Assembly: GCA_019828595.1 (NCBI GenBank)
Contig: JAHQRK010000075.1
Coordinates: 1-39,099, forward strand
Origin: Aphanomyces cochlioides
Taxonomy: Eukaryota > Oomycota > Saprolegniomycetes > Saprolegniales > Verrucalvaceae
DNA length: 39,099 bases
Reading direction: 5' to 3'
This document shows, piece by piece, positions 31,041 through 39,099 of the stretch. The translations under genes were made by a program, and so were the position numbers. The number at the start of each line of letters is the position of its first letter. The first letter of the stretch is position 1. The notes under the pieces were generated by a model. That model saw only the letters and a program-made list of their open reading frames with translations, had not been told where the DNA came from and made no database searches.

Positions 31041-31072
31041 CAGTCGTCAAAGCTCGAGTGGCCGTCGGTCAA

Positions 31073-31539
31073 TTTAGGCGTACATGAGAGTCGCAAGCGT
31101 TGGAGTACATTGAACACATCAGCTGCACACGTTTTTCATAAGACTCAATGTATTTTCCTTCTTTTTATCCTTCCGAGATCTAGACAGGGCCTCAAAGAGC
31201 ATGCGTCGTGTAGCAAAGACATCTATCCTTATCTTTCTTGTCGCCTTTTGCGAAGTGGAGGCGAAATGAATTACTAGGTCTACTTTGCGCTAACCCCATC
31301 GTGACGAAGACCAAGTGTCTGCTCCTCTCTGGGGCCGATCGCATATTCTGCAACGCTTCAAGGGGGAATTGCTTTCGTCATTGTTCATATCGACTCGACC
31401 AAGAGTTGAGTAGATTGTCTGTGTGAAACGCATCCAACCAGCCCTTGCTACCTCAATATGCATCGATTGGCGTCATCGCGCTATGCACTGTTTTCTGGGA
31501 TGCAATGTCTTGTATTGAAAGGATCGACGTGCAAGTACC
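31073..31539. other. 3' flank of the split gene, then unrecognised sequence
   Basis: Up to about 31190 the sequence is the reverse complement of 9745-9850, the 3' flank of the intact relative. From there to 31539 I see no gene or repeat. Confidence 0.5.
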
Positions 31540-31752
31540 CCAGACGCGCATTCGCGGAAGAGGAAGGTTGGGCCTACTGACGTTGTTGACCTTGATGGCT
31601 ACTGCTGCCACCACGGCTTAGATACGAAGATTGTCGACTCCAGAGGTCATGCGGACTTTTTTGTTCACCCGCATGAAGGGCGAGTCTTGGTGAGGTTGGT
31701 TCAAAGCCACGGTGGCAGATACAGCAAGCGCAAGGAAAGCGAAAAGACGCAT
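31540..31752 (-). pseudogene. Secreted-protein family member, truncated
   Basis: ATG 31752 gives a clear signal peptide (MRLFAFLALAVSATVA) followed by LNQPHQDSPFMRVNKKVRMT and SGVDNLRI, almost the same as the gene at 36763. A TAA (31618-31620) ends the frame after 44 residues; in the next frame the homology continues (RGGSSSHQGQQRQ), so a small indel caused the stop. About 300 bp upstream on the minus strand also match the upstream region of the 36763 gene. A 44-residue secreted peptide could still be made. Confidence 0.75.
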
Positions 31753-32160
31753 GGGACTCAATTCTTGAGGGCAATTTGTCAATGCCACGGTTGTGTATCG
31801 TGAATCCAAATACAACAAGCAAGCGCCACAGCCTCTCGAAGCATTCCGAGAAGGATGAAGTTGGGACAAATCGAATGCTTTGATAACGCAATGGAGTTGA
31901 CGTGTTCCAGTTGTTTCTTACCCTGACAACAATACGATTTTGAACAGGAACACTTCGTTGCGAATCCTTGAAAGTGGATGCGAGGGAGATAGGTCGCTTT
32001 TGACACCGATTGACCAAAACAATCTATCGAGTCCATGAAGATCAAGGATAAAGAATCCGACTGCATCCTCGTCGTTGAGCAGAGCAATCGAGAAACTCGT
32101 TTGGGGATATGATGCGTTGTGCACCCATCTCAGTGCGACCGATTGTGTGACTCACTCACC
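31753..32160 (-). repeat. Promoter region shared with the 36.7-kb gene
   Basis: Read on the minus strand it matches 36300-36762 with interruptions: GCACTGAGATGGGTGCACAA, CTCGCATCCACTTTCAAGG, AACAACTGGAACACGTCAAC, CTCGGAATGCTTCGAGAGGC and GCGCTTGCTTGTTGTATTTG occur in the same order. An initiator-like CATTGACAAATTGC (31771-31784) lies about 20 bp before the ATG. Confidence 0.8.
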
Positions 32161-32204
32161 TCACGCAGCCATGCGGACATAAAGTCATTTCGTGTGGGAT
32201 GATG

Positions 32205-33092
32205 ATGGTATCGCTTTAGCCGACGACGCCGCGAGGAGCAACAGAACGAAAATATTGCTCGTCGTCGGCCAGTCGTCGTTAAACCCACTTTGGCGTGGCT
32301 TGAATATCTTGGTCGTTCATGTGTGTGGTGACATGGTTTTCACATTCTCTACCAGGTCACAGCGCTCGTCCTCTGGACAACCGGTGGGTGACCACTGGTC
32401 ACGCACCTCACGAGGCATATGTTGACGGAAAATCCATGCACAGGGGCCATTACAGTCTTGACTGATGAGCATGTACAATATTTCCTGGTCATTTTTGCCC
32501 CAGTGTCACATCTTGAATACGAAATTGGGACGATTACAAACCTTGTTCAAGTTTACTGGAGTTCAAACTTTGCCAGTAAGTTTTTTTGCCAAAATCTGCA
32601 AAACGTGGATCGTATCGACAAGGGGGTCCTCTATCAGTGTATTCCAAAGAGATGTTGTAGCCTTCAACAAAAATCTCAGTCAGAACTACTGTAGTCTCCG
32701 ACAAACTCGACGAGAGTTTCACTGGAGCATAACGTCACAGGCCTAGACACATGGATAGAGCAAATTCGAAGATGGGAAGAACCACTAATCATCCAGACAA
32801 TGCTCATTTTTTTGAGTGAATACTATCGCTAGGAAGGCTACGCGTACTGAATACTCCTATTGATAGTAGCAAGGATAGGCGAGAGCACCTAGTAAGATGG
32901 CTGCGTCATGGTGTATATACGGTTTCCATAACGAGCTGCAGCGCAAGCTCGGATGCGTATTGTCCCCTCTCGCATCCAATTCAAGATTTCATCCACGATC
33001 ATAATACTACGTTGGAAGTGTCGTTCAATCTGTGTCAAGGGAACCTGACATTCAAACTCGTTGTGACAACCACGCACCGCTTTTCTACCGTA
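32205..33092. repeat. Duplicated block, right copy
   Basis: It matches 12310-12475, 13065-13158 and 24736-25378 in order, with no Ty3 insertion. It therefore represents the pre-insertion arrangement. At 33092 the block runs directly into the leader of the secreted-protein gene at 33186, as the left copy runs into the split gene at 25377. Confidence 0.85.
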
Positions 33093-33159
33093 CCGCCTGC
33101 AGTCGTCGCGCTTGCTTGTTGTGCTTGATTTTTTTACGACGGACAACCACCCCGTTTTC

Positions 33160-33172
33160 CATTGTGCAAATT
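33160..33172 (+). promoter_or_regulatory. Oomycete-type initiator upstream of the 33-kb gene
   Basis: CATTGTGCAAATT lies 13 bp before the first in-frame ATG (33186). About 50 bp further upstream GCGCTTGCTTGTTGTGCTTG is shared with the other family promoters. Confidence 0.6.
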
Positions 33173-33185
33173 GCCATCAAGGAGT

Positions 33186-33515
33186 ATGTCTGCCATGCGT
33201 TTGTTGACTTGCCTAGCGCTTGCTGCCTTTGCCGTGGTGACGGCCACGAAATCTCGCGAAAGCTCTCCTAGCCGGGGCAATTGGCGACCTCTTCCTCCTG
33301 ATGTGGCGGAGAGCATGCGGAGACATCGAGAACGTCAGGCCCAAGAGGTGTCACCCCTCGAGACCGTACTTGGCGACCTCTCTCCGTTGATTTGGCTGAG
33401 AATATGCGCCGGCACAGAAACAAGAGACAAAATCAATAGCCGTCGCCGTTGGGTCAGCTCTGTTGAAGACATCTTGGCTGCATACGCAAGTGGTCTTTGC
33501 AGACGGAATCCGTAG
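33186..33515 (+). CDS. Small secreted protein, divergent family member (about 106-109 aa)
   Basis: Two ATGs, 33186 and 33195, are in frame; the second gives the family-like start MRLLTCLALAAFAVVTA, a good signal peptide. The mature part begins TKSRESSPSRGNWRPLPPDV. The DNA holds two related units about 89 bp apart (TGGCGACCTCT at 33282 and 33371); the second is out of frame with the first, so the C-terminus (SSVEDILAAYASGLCRRNP) is probably a frameshifted novelty. Promoter and signal peptide tie it to the family, but the NQP/DSP leader is almost gone (only SPSRG-like sequence remains). Function unknown. Confidence 0.6.
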   Translation: MSAMRLLTCLALAAFAVVTATKSRESSPSRGNWRPLPPDVAESMRRHRERQAQEVSPLETVLGDLSPLIWLRICAGTETRDKINSRRRWVSSVEDILAAYASGLCRRNP

Positions 33516-33874
33516 ACGAATTTCAACTTTGCATTAGCTGTAATCACCTTCGAATACACCTCAAGTCCCTTCACTTTGAAACACTATTTACTCCGCAACT
33601 TCAGAGTTGGCATGACCCTACTGCCCCAGTGCTGATCCGAGAGTCGCCCTCCATGTCTGAAATTGTTTAGGTCAGAATATGCACACCTCATTGCCACCAG
33701 AGGTACCAGAGCAAGGCATACGCTGCGGTTGTTTGAAAAACTCTTGAGTCGAGCGAACTGGATGCGTGGTTGCTTGGATTTCATGAAAACAAATGCTTTC
33801 AATGTTATATATTTGCAGTGGACGCGCGATTTCAGTGGGTTGCGTCGGAGACTTGCCGCCTGGGGTAGCAAGAT
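33516..33874. other. Unassigned spacer
   Basis: No gene or repeat recognised. Confidence 0.4.
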
Positions 33875-34193
33875 CTAAGGCGACACTGGGGAGTAGTCGC
33901 TGACGTCGACTTCGTGTTGTGGTGGGCGAGGGAGGGGATGGCCTTGTTGGCGGTTGTTTCCTTGTCGACGTGGAGGGCTCTGTTGGCGACGTGCGGGGCT
34001 ACGTTGACGTCCATTCGGTGGGAGAGGGAGGGGGTATCTTGGATGATTGGGACCAAAACGGTTGCGGATGGTGGTTCTGGACTTGGAAGGAATCCGGTGA
34101 TACTGCGGCCAACATTGACAAGTGGTCGCTCCGCACGGTTCTCAACTTGGCCAGCTCGATGACTCCCACCGCCAGCGAAAAAGCCACCGCCAT
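33875..34193 (-). pseudogene. Degenerate secreted-protein family member
   Basis: On the minus strand ATG 34193 opens MAVAFSLAVGVIELAKL with VRSDHLSMLAA, a weak echo of the family leader (VRM..DNLRMLA). About 50 codons on, a one-base frame change leads to a Pro/Gln/Arg-rich tail ending at TAG 33875-33877: PLPLPPNGRQRS, ARRQQSPPRRQGNN, GHPLPRPPQHE. This tail is clearly related to the tail of the gene at 36763. The frame break makes it a pseudogene unless an intron is present. Confidence 0.6.
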
Positions 34194-34984
34194 CTGCGAC
34201 TCGAATGGCGAGAGTCTTACTACGTCGACCCAGCTCCAGCTTATTTCTTCCATATAAATTGACGGATATAGTTTTTCGTACACAGTCAATATCAAGACGT
34301 CAACTTGCTCTGCTTGAGCAATGGATGCCCACACCGTCTTGACGAGCCTCAAATAGCCTTTCTTCGTTGCTTTGTCTTCAGACCATCAAATCTTCATTGT
34401 CAGAGAACTAGCGGCACTTCGTTAGTGTGGTGCTGTCATGGAAGATTGGATCAATTCAAAATTACAAGTTTGTATAATGAATGGTCGATATTGATATTTG
34501 TGTCCAATGGATGGATGGTCAAGGTGTCCCTGAGCAACTTGTCCCCGAAATCACGGACAAGTGTAGAGTTTTGAGTGGTGTGGCATAAAATTTTGAAGGA
34601 AAGTTCGGGTTTTGACAAACATGTGAGCAGAACGGGACAATTTGCAAAACCTCTCAACATCCAACATGGAAAATCCTGAACTGGATGCGGGGAGGGCAGC
34701 ACAGATGGTAGCTTGCCATGCATTCCGTTGTGAGACAGGCAGACAGCGACTAAGTCGTGCTACGTGAAGCTACAAGCCATCGCCTCCAATCTTGATAGCC
34801 ATTTGACGTTGTGACCCCTTGAAAAGTCGCCATAAGTCCCTCATGAGGGTTCTTTGTGCCGTGACGCTATAAGAGCACGATTTCATACTTGGCGAAGTGG
34901 AATACATTACTTGCATGGACCTTTCACACTTGTCCCGCGTTGACAGAGAACATGTGTTGTGAGTCGCAACACAAAGCACGGGAA
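34194..34984. other. Unassigned spacer
   Basis: Short open frames on both strands show no recognisable motif, and no repeat structure was noticed. Confidence 0.35.
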
Positions 34985-35165
34985 GCTTGCATGTCTTCTG
35001 TCCCTCGCATCCATTTCAAGATTTTCCCTGGCTCAGTGCAGCCCCAACCTCTTCCACAGAATGGGAATCACCATGGTTTCCAGCGACAACAGAGCCGAGT
35101 GGTCTTACTCAAGGCTACAACAAGGACAACAATCCACCAACCTGTTCGATTACCGTTGTGAAGTC
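34985..35165 (+). pseudogene. Chimeric remnant of the secreted-protein module
   Basis: CCCTCGCATCCATTTCAAG, a promoter-region word of the family, lies at about 34999-35017 and is followed within 40 bp by a coding-tail-like segment (QPQPLPQNGNHHGFQRQQSR), comparable to AQPLPRPPNHYGSHRQESM of the 36763 gene. The promoter core, signal peptide and leader are deleted between them. Confidence 0.5.
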
Positions 35166-35204
35166 GAGCGTCGTTGTTTGCGCAACGCGAAGAATTGTTA
35201 GTTC

Positions 35205-35825
35205 CAGCCGCGTAGTACATTGTAAAGACCCCTCCCGCAGAAGAGCACGACTGTATGTTGTCAACAGACACATGACTTCCTCGACCACCGATGAGGCTCC
35301 TTGGCAACGTTTGGAATCCAGTCAACTGGACCACGCTTGTAATCGTTCTTCACTTGTCCAAATGTCGATTTCAAAAAGAGAAGGCCACGCAGCGCAGACA
35401 GGACTAACGTTACATGAGTGTGGACTTTCCGTCAGCATATGCGTCGTAAGTTGTGTGACCACGCAGTGCACATTGAATAGCTATGCATTTGGTCTAGGAC
35501 ATAGCGATCTACGTGCTGCATCATCCTCTCTTGTCATTTGTAGCTTTGATGGGCTGCACGTTTGAGCCGCACGTGACTCACAGACCCACATCACTGACCT
35601 TTGTTTATTAATAGTATCGGCCACGCGACCTCTGGCATACGTATCTATGACTCCATTTGACACTCGGGGGCTCCTTGTTTCTCTCTAAGTGCATCCATTC
35701 CACAGCCGATCAAGGCAACATTAGCATACGACAAGAGAACTCGGGAGAAATCAGTAATCGACGAAGCGTAAAATGATTGAGAGAGCAGCAAGTTTTAAGA
35801 GGGACAATCAAGGCATGACCCTGTC
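35205..35825. repeat. Downstream region duplicated at 37.66-38.17 kb, first copy
   Basis: Shared landmarks in order include TTGTAATC.TTCTTCA followed by TTGTCCAAAT, GTGACTCACAGACCCACATC, TATGACTCCAT, CTCGGG, GTGCATCCATTCC-like sequence, ATGATTGAGA and AAGAGGGACAAT. Identity is moderate, so this duplication is older than the 25/32-kb one. No long frame is conserved between copies. Confidence 0.7.
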
Positions 35826-36269
35826 ACCACACCAAATCCACCAGGGAGGACATGCGTACATTCATGGAAGCCTCTTGAGACAAGATGAGAGCCAATGTTG
35901 CAACCTTCCAGTCGAAGTTGAGACAAGACGATCGCCCGATTTCTCGCCGACCAAAGTGATTCATGATATCATGAGACTCCATCGACGACCAGACGACAGG
36001 AGGAATTTAGACTTTGTGATGCTTTGGTGGCTCCGATCAGCAAGGATCCGATAGATTCCCAATATCTTGGTATGTGAGGTTGCATGGCCAAGATTGTCGT
36101 GAACTACAGTGTACCTGCGCACTGCATACTTAGCATCGATAAGCGACTTAAACTACTAATTCGACGCTTTTGTCACTTGACCAACGCAATAGTTGCATCC
36201 AAACCACTCCGCAGTACAATTCACGACGACCAAAGTTCTTGTTTCACGTCAGGTCAAGCGACACCCATC

Positions 36270-36762
36270 CTCCCACATGCTTGGACTTTCCGTCCTCATT
36301 TGCAGCGCCACGTGACTGAGACAATCAGTCGCACTGAGATGGGTGCACAACGACTAGTCTTGCCCCCAAGGAATGAAATATTTCATCTGAGGACGCTGTT
36401 CCAGTGAGATGTTGTCTTTGGTAATCATCTACTCGATAGATCGTTTTGGTATATGCCAAAGGTCACCTATCTCATTACGACGGGTGTTGCCCCCGCACAT
36501 CCATTTCAAGGTTATTCATTCACGACGATGTGTTCCATCATACCAGTAGTTCAGAGGCATGCTGTAGTTAGGATTAGTGCAAGAAACAACTGGAACACCT
36601 CAACTCCATTACGCTATCAAAGCATTCGATTTGTCCCGACTTCATCGTTCTCGGAATGTTTCGAGAGGCTGTAGCGCTTGCTTGTTGTATTTGAATTTCA
36701 CGACACACAACCGACTTCACTTTGCTTGGCATTGTGCAATTTGCTCTCAAGAAACAAGTCCC
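36270..36762 (+). repeat. Upstream region of the 36.7-kb gene, shared with other copies
   Basis: Homologous to 31753-32160 (minus strand) and in part to 38375-38520. Shared words are GCACTGAGATGGGTGCACAA, CATCCATTTCAAGG, AACAACTGGAACACCTCAAC, CGGAATGTTTCGAGAGGC and GCGCTTGCTTGTTGTATTTG. Conservation well beyond the core promoter shows that the unit of duplication was gene plus regulatory region. Confidence 0.75.
36730..36742 (+). promoter_or_regulatory. Oomycete-type initiator upstream of the 36.7-kb gene
   Basis: CATTGTGCAATTT fits the consensus CATTYYNCAWTTT at all but the two pyrimidine positions (GT instead of YY) and lies 20 bp before the ATG. Confidence 0.65.
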
Positions 36763-37200
36763 ATGCATCTTTTCACTTTCCTTGCGCTTGCTGTATCTGC
36801 TGCCATGGCTCTGAACCAACCTGACCAAGACTCGCCCGTCATGCGGGTCAACAAAAAAGTCCGCATGACCTCTGGAGTCGACAACCTTCGCATGCTAGCC
36901 GACCGTCGTGGGAGCAGCAGCAACCAAGGTCAACAAGCGCACCCGCTCCCTCTCCCTCCGAATGCACGCCGTCAAGGTCAACAACAGGCCCACCCACTTC
37001 CCCTCCCGCCGAATGCGCATCAAAGACAAGGGAGCCCCCAACGTCGACAAGGAAACTACGTACCTTTCCAAGGCCCAGCACAGCCCCTTCCTCGTCCGCC
37101 GAACCACTACGGTTCCCACAGACAAGAGAGTATGCGCATCCATGACTACCCCCCTCGCCATAGACCTTGCGACTACCCGAGATGGCAAGTCCCCCGATGA
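36763..37200 (+). CDS. Small secreted repeat-tailed protein (145 aa)
   Basis: ATG 36763 gives MHLFTFLALAVSAAMA, a signal peptide, then the family leader LNQPDQDSPVMRVNKKVRMT and SGVDNLRMLADRRG. The tail is Pro/Gln/Arg-rich, with two near copies of QGQQAHPLPLPPNA and a third, shorter AQPLPRPPNH. HRQESM near the end also occurs in each repeat unit of the 9846-10481 protein, linking the two tails. The stop is at 37198-37200. No cysteine-rich or enzymatic domain is present; the mature protein would be basic and disordered. A role outside the cell, for example with the wall or a host, is inferred only from the signal peptide. Confidence 0.75.
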   Translation: MHLFTFLALAVSAAMALNQPDQDSPVMRVNKKVRMTSGVDNLRMLADRRGSSSNQGQQAHPLPLPPNARRQGQQQAHPLPLPPNAHQRQGSPQRRQGNYVPFQGPAQPLPRPPNHYGSHRQESMRIHDYPPRHRPCDYPRWQVPR

Positions 37201-37249
37201 AAAGCCTCAGCTGTATATAATACTGAATTCCATTTGTATTCATCACAAC

Positions 37250-37440
37250 CTTCATATAGTTTTCAAAGTAATTTGGAGCACATTGTGCCAGGTCAAGGAA
37301 CGCTTTGGGGTGACCAACGCGTTACTAGAGTCATTGCCATAGGCTAGGTTGTTCAATTGGTCTGGTTTCCCTTCATATCGTTTTCAAAGTTATATGCAGC
37401 AATTGTACCAACGTCAAGGAACGCGATGATATCTCCATAA
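37250..37440 (+). repeat. Imperfect direct repeat in the 3' flank
   Basis: TTCATAT.GTTTTCAAAGT and GTCAAGGAACGC recur with the same spacing at 37251-37310 and 37372-37430. The first copy is also found, inverted, at 9379-9440. Confidence 0.7.
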
Positions 37441-37659
37441 CGCAGATTATCCAATGGTATATATAAAGTGGTCTAGCCCCCAAACTAAACAACTTTGAGT
37501 CTCCTGTGGTATGTGAAGTCACTAAGTTTGCGATGAGGGCAAGCTCCTCTATAGCTCAGACAGAGATTGAAATGCGCTCAATGGACTTCGCCAGGTTACA
37601 AAAGGGACCAAAATGCATCTACTTGTTCAAAAGGAGACTTGGAGCCATCTTTGGGTGAT

Positions 37660-38170
37660 GCGGAGTACAGTTGTTTCCAGTCACGTTGTCAGGAATAAGT
37701 CCCATCCCGGAGGATATAGATTCATGTGTCGGCGGACATAGGACTGACTCACTCTGCGAGGAAGCACCTGGCAAGATATCAAATCCTGTACCTTTGTAAT
37801 CTTTCTTCAATTGTCCAAATTTCTTTTTCCAGATGTGTGTACAGTATGTCCATAAACCACGCCACAATTTACGTTCTCTGTCATCCTAGCCTTGATGAGT
37901 TGCAGCTTTCACTTGGTTTCACGTGTGAACCGCATGTGACTCACAGACCCACATCGTTGGTCATTGTTCATCAGCCACGTGAGCTCTATTAACTCACATT
38001 TATGACTCCATGTGATCCTCGGGAGTTGCTAGGTTGTCTTTAAATGCATTTAGATGCATCCTTTCCTCAATCTGTCAAGGCAAGCCGAGAACACGACTGA
38101 GATTTCAGGATGATTGAGATAACACTTGTAGTGTATGACAGCAGTTTTTCAAGAGGGACAATGAAGGCCA
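37660..38170. repeat. Downstream region, second copy
   Basis: Counterpart of 35205-35825; see that entry for landmarks. The segment after it, 38195-38240, is related to 9165-9205. Confidence 0.7.
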
Positions 38171-38374
38171 TGGATGAAGCATGGTTAAACAATGTTAACG
38201 CTCTTGACAGCTCGACCAAAATATAGTAGATACTGTTCATGTTCATGTATATGACCAAACCAATCTCACTTAAAGGCAGTTCAAAATGACAAATCGACAG
38301 TAAGCAAAATTCTCATGTGAGGTTACGATGAACTTTACGTTGTTTTCGCGTCGGCTGAAGGGAGGCCTATCCTC

Positions 38375-38520
38375 TCAGTAAGGACTTGCCGTCCGCATGA
38401 ATGTCTTGAGGTGGGCGAGTCACGTACTCGTGGCGCTGAGATGGGTGCAACGCCGAGGAAACTTTGGGAGAGATCTCATTGCTCCAACTTGAGGATGACA
38501 TTTTCAGTGAGACTTTTTCC
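38375..38520 (+). repeat. Partial copy of the family upstream region
   Basis: GACTTGCCGTCCGCATGA, GGCGAGTCACGTAC, GCGCTGAGATGGGTGCAACG and CAGTGAGA..TTTTTCCTTTGGT follow the order seen at 36285-36425. A further family member may lie to the right of the window, since no ATG with a signal peptide follows before 39099. Confidence 0.55.
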
Positions 38521-39099
38521 TTTGGTTTGCATCCTCCTCCTCGGGAGATCGTCTTGATCTATCCAAATTCTTGTTTCAAAGAGTGTCAGGGTGGGGGCCT
38601 CATTAAAACCTCTCATAGCAGAAAAGAATTCATGGTGCTGGACATGCCACAAGAGTGCCTCGGTGTCCGCATGTCCTCCTTCCACTTGTCGCATGAGGCA
38701 AGCCATTAACAATAGGGTGAAGGAAATTTTGCTCTTTGGCTTTTACACGTGTGGAAGTTGCAACATGGAGAACCGCACATTTATCAAGTTTATCAAAGCG
38801 ACCACATGATTATGTGCAAAAAACATACCTTCATTGAGAAGACTCTTTGGGATGAATCAACTGCATTGCTTGGTGGATTGCATTCGATGAAAAGGGACTA
38901 TTGCCAAACAGATCCAAGTTGTATTGCATGTCAAATGCTTGCACGTCTTCTTCTGTGCTCATGTTGAGACCATCACTTCAGCCGACTTGATCATGAGCGA
39001 TATCGCTCTCATTCAACAGCTCTTGCGATTGAAATTGAGTGCAAGTAGTCTCGTTGTCAACATCGCCAAAGTCATGTTCCACGTCTCCATTGAACTCTT
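38521..39099. other. Unassigned end of window
   Basis: No gene recognised. Short open frames on both strands have no known motif. Confidence 0.35.

Larger units (their letters stand above)
25377..31072 (+). pseudogene. 3' end of a secreted-protein gene, split by a retrotransposon
   Basis: 25377-25419 and 31046-31072 together reproduce the 3' end of the gene at 9846-10481 (MSGPLGSPGSSGRYS, then QSSSGRRSI and stop). The match continues through its 3' flank to about 31190 (CGTACATG, TTTTTCATAAG, CCTTCCGAGATCTAGACAG). The chromodomain retrotransposon 25420-31040 sits inside, with CAGTC duplicated. The 5' part of the gene is missing; the duplicated block joins directly at about 25377. Confidence 0.85.

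Noticed and set aside
9846..37200. RxLR, LFLAK or CHxC effector motifs in the secreted family
   Set aside because: The conserved leader has LRxL-like words but not the canonical motifs at the canonical distance, so I do not call them members of known effector classes.
1..39099. tRNA, rRNA or other structured RNA genes
   Set aside because: I looked for cloverleaf-like and rRNA words and saw none convincing; the hairpins found are better explained as mobile-element ends.

Overview
This is a eukaryotic, transposon-rich, gene-poor window, most likely from an oomycete (Saprolegniales such as Aphanomyces would fit, but the genus is a guess). Three observations support this. Both LTR retrotransposons have the pol organisation of oomycete Ty3/gypsy elements. 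Introns that can be inferred are very short (41-51 nt, GT..AG). The small secreted-protein genes carry a motif matching the published oomycete initiator core (consensus GCTCATTYYNCAWTTT) just upstream of their ATG.

Layout. 1-1596: mostly unrecognised sequence with one possible broken secreted-protein gene on the minus strand. 1597-3201: a decayed Tc1/mariner element. 4805-7443: a PIF/Harbinger element with target duplication TTA, a frameshifted transposase and an apparently intact two-intron Myb/SANT-like partner gene. 7.4-9.1 kb: non-coding, with three copies of a palindromic motif. 9.2-10.5 kb: an intact secreted-protein gene and remnants of relatives. 10.6-12.3 kb: a dense cluster of perfect or near-perfect inverted repeats, including two TIR elements, one with a 10-bp target duplication. 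13159-24732: a complete Ty3/gypsy element (752-bp LTRs, TTAG duplication) whose gag-pol is badly damaged but whose 3' region holds three minus-strand genes. 25420-31040: a minus-strand chromodomain Ty3 element (about 295-bp LTRs, CAGTC duplication) inserted inside a secreted-protein gene copy. 31-39 kb: rearranged, duplicated copies of the secreted-protein gene module, at least two with intact reading frames.

Two items deserve most attention. First, an antisense cassette in the 3' part of the Ty3 element: three coiled-coil-like genes, one apparently spliced by a 41-nt intron, each ending in a similar Cys-Cys-Cys-His pattern. I do not recognise these proteins. Second, a family of short secreted proteins with a conserved promoter, signal peptide and leader but rapidly changing, internally repeated C-termini; its copies are dispersed, inverted and interrupted by the transposons. 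A 0.6-0.9 kb block duplicated beside two of these genes lets the order of events be read: block duplication, then insertion of each LTR element into one copy.

All calls are by eye. Family names rest on motifs; no alignment or database search was possible.
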